Below, piece by piece: positions 25,971-35,794 of a DNA stretch of 37,247 nt (positions are counted from its first letter, which is position 1; each line of letters begins with the position of its first letter). The notes under the pieces were generated by a model, which searched no databases, was not told where the DNA came from, and saw only the letters and a program-made list of their open reading frames with translations. The position numbers were made by a program, and so were the translations under genes. The stretch lies in NCBI RefSeq assembly GCF_003148665.1, contig NZ_QGGQ01000018.1, positions 1-37,247 of the forward strand, in the 5' to 3' direction. Origin of the DNA: Maribacter polysiphoniae. GTDB taxonomy: Bacteria; Bacteroidota; Bacteroidia; Flavobacteriales; Flavobacteriaceae.

Positions 25971-27025
25971 AGGTCTGTAGTTGAAAGATGGTTTTGGTAA
26001 AAGTCCACTAATTTATTTACGGCTTGACTCACATATTCTGGCTTCCAATAGGTTTCTATATGCGTTGCACCTTCGATAAGGAACAATTCCTTGCTTTTCG
26101 CATTGGTCGCCTTTGGAAAAGCATCCAAGGTCAAATATAATGTTTGGGCATTGCTGCCAGCAATCATTAATAAAGGTTGGTCTATGAGCTCAATATCGTC
26201 GGTAGCATTCCAGGCCATTAAATCCATTAAACTGCTTGTGGTGTAAAGAAACGTCGAATTGGGATGGGCGTGGGTCCTAAAATAATATTCATAGCCTTGA
26301 CGATAAAAAAGCGTTGAAACTTTTGCTAGTTCTTCGTCGGTAATACCGTCTACTCCGGAATAAACAATTTCGCCGCCTCCAGCCTCCTGTTCTCTTGCCT
26401 TTGAAGCTTGCTTTAGCCTTTCTTGAATGGTCGAAATCTGCGAATTCAAAAAGCCATTTTTTCGTACAATTCCTGTATTGAACATACTCAGGGTTGCCAC
26501 TGCTTTAAACCGTTTATCGGATTGAACCGCTTTCAACGTATAGCCTCCGCCGCCACAAATGCCCAAAGCACCTAAACGTTCTTTATCGACCCCAGGATAC
26601 TGTGAAATAAAATCGGCCATTCCTCGGATATCTTCTGTACGAAATTGGGGTTTGTCCATATGGCGTGGCTGGCCCCCACTTGCACCCTGATAGGCAGCAT
26701 CTGCCGTAATGGTAATATAACCGGCTTCTGCCAAATGCTGTGCATATAGGCCTGCTGTCTGTTCTTTTATCCCTCCGTTAGGATGTGCAATTGTTATTGC
26801 CGGATATTTCTTTGTCCGGTCATAATTGGCTGGTGTATAAACATTTGCCGCAATATCGATTCCGTTCAGTTTATACCTAACGGGATGTATGTTGACTTTT
26901 CCATCCACATTCTCCGTAATTGCTCCCTCATATACCAATCCCAAAGGATTTTTCTCGCTTTGTGCCCTAATCGTCTGATGTATTGATAACAGACTCATTA
27001 AAATGAATAATCCTATATATTTCAT
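25967..27025 (-). CDS. Exported alpha/beta hydrolase, dienelactone hydrolase/YcjY-like
   Basis: 352 residues with a Sec signal (MKYIGLFILMSLLSIHQTIRAQ). It contains an alpha/beta-hydrolase domain with PAITIAHPNGG (oxyanion), D in the region RTEDIRGMADFI, and the elbow LGICGGGGY where C157 replaces the usual Ser, as in dienelactone hydrolases and the YcjY-like group. Asp (MIAGSNAQT region) and His (GATHIETYW) close the triad. Dienelactone hydrolases act in chlorocatechol/muconolactone pathways, which fits the carboxymuconolactone decarboxylase-like gene 4 bp upstream. Its stop overlaps the cupin start, so the three genes are coupled. Confidence 0.87.
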   Translation of the reverse strand: MKYIGLFILMSLLSIHQTIRAQSEKNPLGLVYEGAITENVDGKVNIHPVRYKLNGIDIAANVYTPANYDRTKKYPAITIAHPNGGIKEQTAGLYAQHLAEAGYITITADAAYQGASGGQPRHMDKPQFRTEDIRGMADFISQYPGVDKERLGALGICGGGGYTLKAVQSDKRFKAVATLSMFNTGIVRKNGFLNSQISTIQERLKQASKAREQEAGGGEIVYSGVDGITDEELAKVSTLFYRQGYEYYFRTHAHPNSTFLYTTSSLMDLMAWNATDDIELIDQPLLMIAGSNAQTLYLTLDAFPKATNAKSKELFLIEGATHIETYWKPEYVSQAVNKLVDFYQNHLSTTDL

Positions 27026-27029
27026 TTCC

Positions 27030-27770
27030 TTACTGCTTTTTAGATTCCAATAATTCGTTCAATACTTTTTTGGCCGAATCAATTTTTTCATAATCTATAT
27101 TTCTTCCCACCATATCCACTAATTCCTGTAATTGAGTTGGCGTGATGCCCTGCATTAAACAGATGTTCATGTGCGAACGCAACATGGGTTCCACATCGCC
27201 GATCGTTGCCAGAACGGAAACCGTGACCAGTTCCCTTTGCTGATAATTCAGAATGTCCCGATCAAAAATATCCGCAAACAGATGCTCCTTTAAAAAGACT
27301 TCGACAATGGGGGCAAATTGCGCATAATCGGCCGGTGGGCCGTCCAATTTTGCCTGTACCAATGCTTCCAGATTCGCTTTGCCCCGTTCGTATTTTGTAC
27401 GGTTATCTTCTATTGGGGTAGCTTCCGCTCCTAGCTGATCTTCCACCCCTTCCGCCTTGCGTTCGTCCAAAACTTTGATAAACGTCTGTAAACCACGTAG
27501 GCTCCTTGGAAATCCGCAGTAGGCATACAGATGCACCATGACTTCCTTGATTTCGCTTACGGTCAATCCGGCATCCAGACCTTCCGTTAAAGCGGATTCC
27601 AAAGTTTGCAGGTCGCCTTTTGCGGTGAGTGAGGCAATGGCAATTATGGATTGTTGCTTCGCATCCAAATTCAAGATTGCATTATGTTTGGATTGGGCAT
27701 TCACATGATTTGTGACGCCAAGAAACGCAGTAATCACTATGGCAATACCAATTGTTATAAGCTGTTTCAT
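27030..27770 (-). CDS. Exported carboxymuconolactone decarboxylase-family protein, two domains
   Basis: 246 residues with a Sec signal (MKQLITIGIAIVITAFLGVTNHVNAQ). Two CMD/AhpD-like helical repeats follow: the first has SLTAKGDLQTLESALTEGLD, SEIKEVMVHLYAYCGFPR; the second has RELVTVSVLATIGDVEPMLR, GITPTQLQELVDMVGR. Only the first has the ExxxHxxxYxGxP-like motif; one Cys (YCG) is present but not the CxxC of AhpD, so a peroxidase-reductase role is unlikely. Classic PcaC is cytosolic and decarboxylates gamma-carboxymuconolactone; the exported type has no proven activity. It is the second gene of the operon, 34 bp after the aldo/keto reductase. Confidence 0.9.
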   Translation of the reverse strand: MKQLITIGIAIVITAFLGVTNHVNAQSKHNAILNLDAKQQSIIAIASLTAKGDLQTLESALTEGLDAGLTVSEIKEVMVHLYAYCGFPRSLRGLQTFIKVLDERKAEGVEDQLGAEATPIEDNRTKYERGKANLEALVQAKLDGPPADYAQFAPIVEVFLKEHLFADIFDRDILNYQQRELVTVSVLATIGDVEPMLRSHMNICLMQGITPTQLQELVDMVGRNIDYEKIDSAKKVLNELLESKKQ

Positions 27771-27804
27771 CCTTTTGCTATTATTTTTAATTTTTCGCTA
27801 CTTA

Positions 27805-28791
<987 letters not shown>

Positions 28792-28886
28792 TTATTTTTA
28801 AAGATTATCCCAATCAGTTCATCATTTTTTAATCTTTACGGATAAAAATAGTGGCCGAAATCTTGTTCCCTTTTATAGGTTTGATA

Positions 28887-28952
28887 CAAAAGTAGGGGGT
28901 CAAAAACCAAATAGGCTTACCCAAATTACGGTTATACCTACCACTATTACGG
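28887..28952 (-). promoter_or_regulatory. Tandem AraC-type operator and promoter of the reductase-led operon
   Basis: Direct repeats TACCCAAATTACGG (28,918-28,931) and TACCACTATTACGG (28,939-28,952) are 21 bp apart. On the minus strand 23 nt beyond them is TACTTTTG (28,887-28,894), an exact TAnnTTTG -7 box, with no -33 TTTG at the usual distance, which fits an activated promoter. Sequence and spacing equal those at 21,152-21,217. The intact AraC gene starts 66 bp on the other side. Confidence 0.78.
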
Positions 28953-28967
28953 ATTTTGAAAAGGGCA

Positions 28968-29000
28968 TTTGATTTACTGGTAATCAATGGCCTATCTTTA
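28968..29000 (+). promoter_or_regulatory. Possible promoter of the AraC regulator gene
   Basis: TTTG at 28,968-28,971 and TATCTTTA at 28,993-29,000 resemble the -33 and -7 boxes (TTTG, TAnnTTTG), with a 21-nt spacer instead of the usual 19. It lies right next to the AraC-type operator, so autoregulation is possible. Confidence 0.4.
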
Positions 29001-29018
29001 ACAAAAAGTTAGAAGTCA

Positions 29019-29930
29019 ATGAAAAATGTACTGCACATAGATACCGTTGGAGATTACCTTAATTTGAGAAAACAAGAGGTGTTACACCCTTTGGTGGGTA
29101 TTGTTGATTTTGAGGACGTAAACAAAGAAGGCTATGAGAACAAAGATTATGATGCCTTCCATTATAATTGTTATGCTGTTTTCTTGAAGGATGCCAAGGG
29201 ATGCAAAATGCATTACGGAGGGAAGCCATACGATTATGATGAGGGAACCCTTGTCTTTATAGCTCCAGACCAAACCATAGAACTAAGCGGTTTTGACCCT
29301 AATTATGTACCTAAGGGATATGCAATGCTTTTTCATCCTGATTTATTGATAGGAACGGAATTGGGCAAAAAATTACATTACTATAGTTTTTTCTCCTATT
29401 CAAGCAATGAAGCGCTACACCTTTCGGCCAAAGAACGGAAAGTAATTCTAAGTCTACTTGAAAAAATACAGTTTGAATTGGAACAAAACTTGGACAAGCA
29501 TAGTAAAAAGTTGATCGTAGCCAACATTGAACTTTTTTTGGATTATTGCACTCGTTTTTATGATAGACAATTCATTACTCGTGAGGTTGAAAATATAGGG
29601 TCATTGGAAAAATTCGATGATTTGCTGAGCCAGTACTTTTCATCGGATAAACCACAAAAGCATGGCACTCCAACTGTGGGTTACTTTGCGGATCGCTTGC
29701 ACCTTTCGTCCAACTATTTTGGAGATTTGGTAAAAAAGGAAACCGGAAAATCTGCCCAAGAATATATACAGAATAAACTTATTGAAGTTGCTAAGGAACG
29801 TGTATTTGACCCATCAAAATCGGTCAGTGAAATAGCGTACGAATTAGGTTTTAAATATCCTCAACATTTTACCAGGCTCTTTAAACAACGTGTAGGGCAT
29901 TCCCCTAGTGAATTTAGGAGTTTGAACTAG
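29019..29930 (+). CDS. AraC-family transcriptional regulator, full length
   Basis: 303 residues. The N-terminal part (1-200) is a cupin-like sensing domain (YNCYAVFLKDAKGCKMHYGG, DEGTLVFIAPDQ). Residues about 218-303 are the double helix-turn-helix: VGYFADRLHLSSNYFGDLVK, and VSEIAYELGFKYPQHFTRLF followed by GHSPSEFRSLN. It is divergent from the reductase-led operon, with the tandem 21-bp repeat operator between. The same operator heads the second operon 7.7 kb away, beside a dead copy of this gene, so this protein is the best candidate for activator of both. The inducer is unknown; related proteins next to aldo/keto reductases respond to aldehydes or other electrophiles. Confidence 0.92.
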   Translation: MKNVLHIDTVGDYLNLRKQEVLHPLVGIVDFEDVNKEGYENKDYDAFHYNCYAVFLKDAKGCKMHYGGKPYDYDEGTLVFIAPDQTIELSGFDPNYVPKGYAMLFHPDLLIGTELGKKLHYYSFFSYSSNEALHLSAKERKVILSLLEKIQFELEQNLDKHSKKLIVANIELFLDYCTRFYDRQFITREVENIGSLEKFDDLLSQYFSSDKPQKHGTPTVGYFADRLHLSSNYFGDLVKKETGKSAQEYIQNKLIEVAKERVFDPSKSVSEIAYELGFKYPQHFTRLFKQRVGHSPSEFRSLN

Positions 29931-30049
29931 AACCGAAGTTGTGAATAAATCAGTTTGTTTTTCAAAAAAATAGACTACAACATTACTTTTATAACAGATT
30001 TTAAAAAGGTCTTAATTTTAGTTTTTATAAAAGATTACAAGCCTTAAAA

Positions 30050-30697
30050 CTACATAAATAAGGTGCGTTGTGTGCCCCACCCACGAACAACTTCTCGGGT
30101 CACAATAAAATATCCATGCTCTACATTTTTTTTGAAAGATAGTCCGGCGTAATTTTCACTAAATATTACCTCATAGACTTTTTGGAGTTCTTTCATAGTT
30201 AACTTTTCGGGCAGAAGGTTCATGCCGACCAACTTCCTATCAGGATTATCTTTTAAAGTCTCCAAGGCATTTTCGGCTATTTCTTGATGTCCCATCATCA
30301 ATGGAGGTAACTAAACCACATCATACCAATCAATGGAATCCGAAAGTTCGTCGGGCTTGGGTGATACATGATTAAAATTTATCAAAGCATAGTAGACGAT
30401 GGAAATGAACCGATCCAACATCCAATGGTTATCCCATTAACCTCTAAAATGGTCCTCATGACATCCGAGGGCAGAGCGCGATGCACTACCAAACGTGTGA
30501 AACTGTTCTAGATAAATAGTATCAAGACCCGCTCGTTCCCTCTCAGCCTTTTTAATAGCACTGACAACATGCTCATCGTGTTTTACGAATCCTCCCGGAA
30601 GGGCGAAAAATCCTGTATTGTGGTACTCCAAAATAATAATTTGAAGCTGTTTGCCATTAAAGTCCAAAATGACGAAATCATAAGCCAAGTAGGGCAT
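30050..30697 (-). pseudogene. Nudix-type regulator (NrtR/AraR-like) with two in-frame stops
   Basis: One continuous minus-strand frame encodes a NrtR-like protein: Nudix part DFVILDFNGKQLQIIILEYH, TGFFALPGGFVKHDEHV and YLEQFHTFG, a middle FISIVYYALINFNHVSP, and the winged-helix part ENALETLKD.., NLLPEKLTMKELQKVYEVIF. The frame is cut by TAA at 30,437-30,439 (after GCHEDHFRG) and TAG at 30,311-30,313 (DWYDVV*LPPL), with no shift of frame. The Nudix catalytic helix is degenerate (KKAERER for REuxEE), as in regulator members. The true start is unclear: ATG 30,697 begins the conserved part. Bacteroidota homologues control sugar operons; this copy, next to the esterase/DUF1593 pair, is probably dead. 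Confidence 0.82.
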
Positions 30698-30827
30698 AAA
30701 CTCCTCAATTGAAGGTAATTGCTTTTTCTTTTTTTGTACCAAAAATGATATTATTTTCAAAAGAAGTAGAAATATCCGGAAAAACAAAGTATTATTGTAA
30801 CAAACTGAGACAATAAATGATTTTGAC

Positions 30828-32456
30828 ATGAAAAATATTCTTATCCTTAGTGTACTCCTAATAATGTCGAACAGTAAAATATTTTCCCAGACCGAAAATT
30901 CCTTTGACGTCCAAACAAAAATTAAAAACGGCATCATCGAAGGTAGCTACAATACGCACACAGGTATCCAAACTTATTTCGGGGTTCCTTTTGCCAAACC
31001 GCCGGTTGGAGAATTACGATGGAAAGCTCCCCAGCCTATGGATAATTGGGAGGGCGTAAGAGAAACAAAAACATTTGGTCCTCGTCCCATGCAGACAATG
31101 GTTTTTGGCGATATGAAATCACGCTCCGATGGTGTGAGCGAAGATTGTTTATATCTGAATATTTGGACACCCACCACAAGGAATATGAAAGATTTACCGG
31201 TAATGGTCTATTTCTATGGCGGCGGAAATGTAGCAGGTGATGCTTCGGAAAATCGCTATGATGGCGAAAGCATGGCAAAAAAAGGTATAGTAGTCGTTAC
31301 GACCAATTATAGATTGAACGTTTTTGGCAATTTGGCCCATCCGGACCTAAGTGCAGAATCGCCCTATAAGGCTTCGGGCAACTATGGTCAAATGGATCAG
31401 CACATGGCCTTGCAATGGGTGCAAAAGAATATTGGCGCTTTTGGAGGAGACCCTAAAAGGGTGACAATAGCGGGGGAATCTGCCGGATCGATAGGTGTAA
31501 GTGTGCATATGGCCTCTCCGTTGAGCAAAGATTTGATTGCGGGAGCCATTGGCGAAAGTGGTGCCGCGATACACCCTACCATGGCACCGGTGCCGCTGGC
31601 GGAAGCGGAAAACCAAGGCCAGGAATTTCTGAAAAATGCCGGATATTCGAGTATTACGGAATTCAGAAAGTTACCTACTCGCGATATCTACGAAATATAT
31701 AACGCATCTCAACGCTTTGGTTTCCCCATGGTCATCGACGGTTATTTTTTACCAAAATCGCTACCTGAAATTTTTGAAGCCAAAGAGCAAGCACAGGTAC
31801 CTTTAATATTGGGATGGAATTCCGCCGAAATTCCCGGAATGGCGTTTACCCAAGGGCTTTATTCCAAAGATAATTATGTGGCCAAGGTCAAGGAGACCTA
31901 TCCAGAAAAACATACCGAAGTATTAAAATTATACCCAAGCGGTTCCGAAAAGGAAATAGAACGTTCGGCGACTGATCTGGCATCCGACCGATTTATCGTG
32001 TATAGTACCTGGAAGTGGTTCGACCTGCATCGGAAGAATAGCGACCAACCCGTGTACCGTTATTTGTACAGCAAACTTCGCCCGCCCTTACGAGATAAAA
32101 ACTTGGCCTCGGGACTGGCCGGAGGTACGGTCGAAAAAGATTCGGATGCTCCCCAAATGCCCGAACCCATCGGTGCACCGCATGCCGCCGAAATCGAGTA
32201 CGCCATGGGCAACTTGAATTTAGTGGACGATTATGCTTGGACGACGGATGATTTCAAAGCCTCCGAAACCATGTTGAACTTTTTCGCCAATTTTGTGAAG
32301 ACTGGTAATCCAAACGGGGAAAATCTACCCGATTGGCCAAAGGCCAAAGCCAATGATGCTACTCCGCCTGTGATGGTCATCGATACCGAAAGTGGCTCAA
32401 AAAATGCAGAAAACGATGCCCGTTACCTGTTTTTGGACGAGGTATATAAAAATTGA
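30828..32456 (+). CDS. Exported type B carboxylesterase
   Basis: 542 residues with a Sec signal (MKNILILSVLLIMSNSKIFSQ). Complete type B carboxylesterase: YFGVPFAKPPVGELRWKAPQ, SEDCLYLNIW, oxyanion YGGGN, nucleophile elbow GESAG with S218 and the His in GAPHAAEIEYAMGN (H452). It should hydrolyse an ester in the periplasm or at the cell surface. It is related to the enzyme at 18,142 but has the regular GESAG elbow. The DUF1593 gene follows after 22 bp and the Nudix-type regulator relic lies divergently upstream, so the pair may once have been a regulated sugar-ester operon. Confidence 0.93.
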   Translation: MKNILILSVLLIMSNSKIFSQTENSFDVQTKIKNGIIEGSYNTHTGIQTYFGVPFAKPPVGELRWKAPQPMDNWEGVRETKTFGPRPMQTMVFGDMKSRSDGVSEDCLYLNIWTPTTRNMKDLPVMVYFYGGGNVAGDASENRYDGESMAKKGIVVVTTNYRLNVFGNLAHPDLSAESPYKASGNYGQMDQHMALQWVQKNIGAFGGDPKRVTIAGESAGSIGVSVHMASPLSKDLIAGAIGESGAAIHPTMAPVPLAEAENQGQEFLKNAGYSSITEFRKLPTRDIYEIYNASQRFGFPMVIDGYFLPKSLPEIFEAKEQAQVPLILGWNSAEIPGMAFTQGLYSKDNYVAKVKETYPEKHTEVLKLYPSGSEKEIERSATDLASDRFIVYSTWKWFDLHRKNSDQPVYRYLYSKLRPPLRDKNLASGLAGGTVEKDSDAPQMPEPIGAPHAAEIEYAMGNLNLVDDYAWTTDDFKASETMLNFFANFVKTGNPNGENLPDWPKAKANDATPPVMVIDTESGSKNAENDARYLFLDEVYKN

Positions 32457-32478
32457 TTTCCTAAAAATTCCGTTTGAA

Positions 32479-33990
32479 ATGAAAAAAATAGGTTTTTATC
32501 TTTTACTGATAAATGTCGGGTTTTCGTCAACGACCTATGCCCAAACGGTTTCTGAAAAACTGAGAACCATTGTCACCACCGATGGTGAAATCGATGATGT
32601 GGACACTTTTATTAGATTCCTTTTGTATACCAACGAGTTCGAAACCCAAGGCTTGGTATATTCGAGCTCGATGTGGCATTGGAAAGGAGATGGAAAGGGA
32701 ACACCTTTTACCTCTGAAATGGAAATGACCCGCAATATCTATGGCGAAAATTTAACGGATTTACGATGGCCGGGCACTCAATGGATCGAGGAACTTTTGG
32801 CGGAATATGCCAAGGTCCATCCGAATTTGTTGCTGCATGATAAAGATTATCCGAGCCCTGAAAATCTGCTGAGTTTAGTCCGAGTTGGAAACATCGATTT
32901 TGAAGGCGAGATGGAAAAACGTACCGAGGGATCGAAATTGATTGCAGAAAAATTATTGGATGATGACGAGCGTGAAATCTTTTTGCAAGCCTGGGGCGGC
33001 ACCAATACCATTGCCCGAGCCTTAAAATCAATTGAAGAGGATTACTCAAAAAGTAAGGATTGGGAGACCATAAAAGATAAGGTTTCCAAAAAGGCGATAA
33101 TCTATACCATTATGGATCAAGATGCCACTTATCAAAAATATATTGGTCCCAACTGGCCCAAGATTCGTGTATTTTATAACGCCAACCAATTTTGGTGTTT
33201 TGCCTATCCTTGGAAAATGGTCGTACCGAAAAGTCAACAACCGTATTTGGAAGGCACTTTTATGGGACCAAATATTATCAACAACCACGGGCCACTTTTT
33301 GAAAAATATTATTCTTATGGAGATGGACAAAAACAGGAAGGCGACCCTAACCATTTTGAGGGAGATATCTCAAAGATAACTCAAACCGAACGCGGTAGTT
33401 TTTCAAAATATGATTTTATTTCCGAAGGAGATTCACCTGCCTTTCTGCACTTGGTCGATGTAGGTCTGGCCAATTACGAAGACCCTTCTAGAGGGGGATG
33501 GAGCGGCCGTTTTGAGCAATCTGTAGATAACCCGTACCGCTATGAAGATGGTGAAGCTGCTTCTGACTTGAATCCTGAAACAGGTAAGATGGATACCAGC
33601 TATCCACAGACCCGTTGGATTAAAGCTATGCAATTGGATTTCGCCGCCCGGGCAGATTGGGCAGTAAAATCGTTTGCGGATGCCAATCATGCCCCGGTAA
33701 TAAAAGTCTTTGAAGGAACTTCTATAAAGGCCAAAGCAGGAGAAAAAATAACGTTGAACCCAACATACAGTGACCCCGACGGTCATAAAGTTTGGTTCGC
33801 TGTCTGGCCCTATGCAGAAGCCGGTGATGGCACCGCTGATGTTACCTATGATGACGAAAAAGGGTTGGCCACCGTACAACTACCCGAAACCGCCAAAGCA
33901 GGTGAGGAATATCACATTATAGTTGAAGGTAGTGATACGGGTTTCCCCTCTTTAACACGCTACAAAAGAGTGATTTTTACAATAAAATGA
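32479..33990 (+). CDS. Exported DUF1593 protein (nucleoside-hydrolase-like fold)
   Basis: 503 residues from ATG 32,479, which begins a good Sec signal (MKKIGFYLLLINVGFSSTTYAQ); the frame is open upstream from 32,392, but that part overlaps the esterase gene. The main domain starts RTIVTTDGEIDDVDTFIRFL, with acidic residues at the position of the calcium-binding Asp cluster of inosine-uridine nucleoside hydrolases (DGEIDD), then AWGGTNTIARALKSI. The C-terminal about 90 residues (APVIKVFEGTSIKAKAGEKI, TYSDPDGHKVWFAVWPY) form a beta-sandwich typical of DUF1593 proteins, often annotated as cellulose-binding. It probably acts on glycosidic or ribosyl substrates outside the cell; the reaction is unproven. 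Confidence 0.88.
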   Translation: MKKIGFYLLLINVGFSSTTYAQTVSEKLRTIVTTDGEIDDVDTFIRFLLYTNEFETQGLVYSSSMWHWKGDGKGTPFTSEMEMTRNIYGENLTDLRWPGTQWIEELLAEYAKVHPNLLLHDKDYPSPENLLSLVRVGNIDFEGEMEKRTEGSKLIAEKLLDDDEREIFLQAWGGTNTIARALKSIEEDYSKSKDWETIKDKVSKKAIIYTIMDQDATYQKYIGPNWPKIRVFYNANQFWCFAYPWKMVVPKSQQPYLEGTFMGPNIINNHGPLFEKYYSYGDGQKQEGDPNHFEGDISKITQTERGSFSKYDFISEGDSPAFLHLVDVGLANYEDPSRGGWSGRFEQSVDNPYRYEDGEAASDLNPETGKMDTSYPQTRWIKAMQLDFAARADWAVKSFADANHAPVIKVFEGTSIKAKAGEKITLNPTYSDPDGHKVWFAVWPYAEAGDGTADVTYDDEKGLATVQLPETAKAGEEYHIIVEGSDTGFPSLTRYKRVIFTIK

Positions 33991-34933
33991 AATGCTTTAC
34001 TAAGTAATAATTATTAAATAGTTTATTTTAAAAAGGACTGGAAGTATTTCCTATTTTTAGGGACGGCTACACTAGGGGAAAGCCTTTCTTCAGATAGGTA
34101 CTTGACATTAACTATAAACATCCTACCTAAAATTTAATACGTAACTTCTAAATATACCACCACTCAAAATTGAGTGAAATTTCTAATACTCTCAAATTTA
34201 AAACTGAAATTAAACCCGTCCTCACAATAAAACTCATAAGCTTTGGACTATAGGCAGCGTACTCTGTAGCTATAGTTTAAGCTATGCTTTGAAAAATATA
34301 GCTATAGTATAGATTTATATTACTTAGCTCAAAATCCTAGACTGCACTAGTCGTTCAGCACATTGCCAATTCATTTCGCTAAAAGCTGCACTATGGGCAA
34401 AGAGCTTCTCTAGAAAATGTCTTGAACACAATCCCCGCTTTTAACTTTGCATTCCGCTAACCTTTCCCGATGCTCTGGGAAGGAACGCTTCATTGCAAGT
34501 CAAAACCGTGAATTAAGTCCGCTTGAACTGAATTTGATATATAGTGTTTTATTCCGCTTCAACAGAATTTAAAATTTCACTACTTCAAGGTATTTAACCC
34601 ACTACCCGAACCGCCACTAACACCCTTTTTTTGACGGCAAAAAAACAACATTCATTCTTGCACAACGGCATAAACCAGGGGGCCACTGCCCCACTTATTT
34701 ATACGTCTTACCAAGCCTGAATATTGTAAAAGTGCAAGCAACAAAAAAAGGTAACAGTGACGGCTCTGTGGGAAGTAAATCAAATACCGGAAATCATGAA
34801 ATCATACCAAATTCTCAAAAATGAAACGGAACAAAAATTAAAAAACAACAAAAAGGAAAACGCTCTAGGTGTAATAAGTAAATCACTTTTAAAAATAGTT
34901 TGAATCTAATGTTTAATCTTAAATTTTTCAATT
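33991..34933. other. Long leader region before ssb, hairpins, no clear gene
   Basis: About 940 bases with one dubious small frame. It contains a repeated TAGCTATAG (about 34,267 and 34,299), an imperfect hairpin CCTTTCCC...GGGAAGG (34,463-34,485) and GGGGC-CACT-GCCCC (34,679-34,692). Such stretches precede ssb in mobile elements and may hold promoters or an attachment or transfer region. Nothing is recognised with confidence. Confidence 0.5.
34796..34903 (+). CDS. Possible 35-residue peptide before ssb
   Basis: ATG 34,796 to TGA 34,901-34,903 encodes a Lys- and Asn-rich helical peptide (MKSYQILKNETEQKLKNNKK, then ENALGVISKSLLKIV). It ends 30 bp before ssb on the same strand. No family is recognised, and it may be a chance frame; listed for its position only. 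Confidence 0.25.
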   Translation: MKSYQILKNETEQKLKNNKKENALGVISKSLLKIV

Positions 34934-35269
34934 ATGAGTAGTATCAAAAATCATGTACAGTTAATCGGAAATGTTGGACAGGAACCAACCATTACGAACT
35001 TGGAAAGCGGCAAAAAAGTAGCCCGTTTTTCACTAGCCACCAATGAGTATTACAAAGACTCAAAGGGAGAGAAACAAACGGAAACCAACTGGCACACCAT
35101 CGTAGCTTGGGGCAAGGCCGCTGAAATTATAGAGAAATATGCCGGAAAAGGCAAAGAAATCGGAGTTGTCGGAAAACTAAAGACGCGCACCTATACTACT
35201 GACGATGGCAATCAACGCTACGTTACCGAAGTAGAGGCAAATGAAATATTATTATTAGGAAGCAAGTAA
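34934..35269 (+). CDS. ssb: Single-stranded DNA-binding protein, mobile-element type
   Basis: 111 residues forming one OB fold: NHVQLIGNVGQEPTITNLES, KKVARFSLATNEYYKD, ETNWHTIVAWGKAAEIIEKY, GKEIGVVGKLKTRTYTTDDG, then YVTEVEANEILLLGSK. The flexible tail and acidic tip (DDxIPF) of chromosomal SSB, used to recruit replication partners, are missing. Short SSBs of this kind are typical of plasmids and integrative conjugative elements of Bacteroidota, where they protect single-stranded DNA during transfer. A strong terminator follows, then radC. Confidence 0.93.
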   Translation: MSSIKNHVQLIGNVGQEPTITNLESGKKVARFSLATNEYYKDSKGEKQTETNWHTIVAWGKAAEIIEKYAGKGKEIGVVGKLKTRTYTTDDGNQRYVTEVEANEILLLGSK

Positions 35270-35274
35270 AAAAG

Positions 35275-35311
35275 AAAGAGGGCATCTCTCGCTAAAGTAC
35301 TGCCCTCTTTT
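35275..35311 (+). terminator. Intrinsic terminator between ssb and radC
   Basis: A 10-bp perfect stem (AAAGAGGGCA at 35,275-35,284 with TGCCCTCTTT at 35,301-35,310), a 16-nt loop and a short T-run begin six bases after the ssb stop. Confidence 0.8.
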
Positions 35312-35339
35312 CCATCATTCACGTTAAAAAACTAGAACA

Positions 35340-35789
35340 ATGAAGAACAAAGTTAATGAAATTCGTATAAGCTACTGCGAAAAAATCGGAGTTATAAACT
35401 CTCCTTCAATGAACAATTCCGAACACGTAGCAAAACTGCTCTTCGAGAATTGGGACAAACAGACTATTGGACTACATGAAACTTTTAAAGTACTCCTATT
35501 GAACAATGCTAACAAAGTTAAAGGTACTTACCAAGCATCTACAGGCGGACTGACTGGAACATTAGTGGATTTAAGAATCCTTTTTGCCGTAGTCTTGAAA
35601 ACACTTTCCGTCGGGATTATTATAGCACATAACCATCCATCGGGCAAGAAAAAAGCAAGTGAAGCGGATATTAATCTAACGGCTAAAATTAAAAAAGCTG
35701 CAGAGCTTCTTGATATTCGGGTATTGGACCATCTTATTATTTTACCCACGGGCGACTATTTCAGTTTTGCAGATAACGGAATGTTATAA
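35340..35789 (+). CDS. radC: RadC-like JAB-domain protein (short form)
   Basis: 149 residues comprising only the MPN/JAB domain. The JAMM metal motif is intact: H97 and H99 in AHNHPSG, then D110 (KKASEAD), together with the upstream Glu in LHETFKVLLLNNANKV. Chromosomal RadC proteins of about 220 residues have an additional N-terminal helix-hairpin-helix that is absent here. Short RadC proteins are standard passengers of conjugative elements and genomic islands of Bacteroidota; their role is uncertain (possible metalloprotease, anti-restriction or repair). It follows ssb, as expected for such a module. Confidence 0.92.
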   Translation: MKNKVNEIRISYCEKIGVINSPSMNNSEHVAKLLFENWDKQTIGLHETFKVLLLNNANKVKGTYQASTGGLTGTLVDLRILFAVVLKTLSVGIIIAHNHPSGKKKASEADINLTAKIKKAAELLDIRVLDHLIILPTGDYFSFADNGML

Positions 35790-35794
35790 AACCC

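Noticed and set aside
29940-30049. Possible terminator after the AraC gene
   Set aside because: AT-rich, but no stem of useful length was found.
30698-30937. N-terminal extension of the Nudix-type relic
   Set aside because: It is hydrophobic, overlaps the divergent esterase start and has no counterpart in the family.
32392-32478. Upstream extension of the DUF1593 gene
   Set aside because: The extra 29 residues overlap the esterase gene and would bury the signal peptide; ATG 32,479 is the better start.
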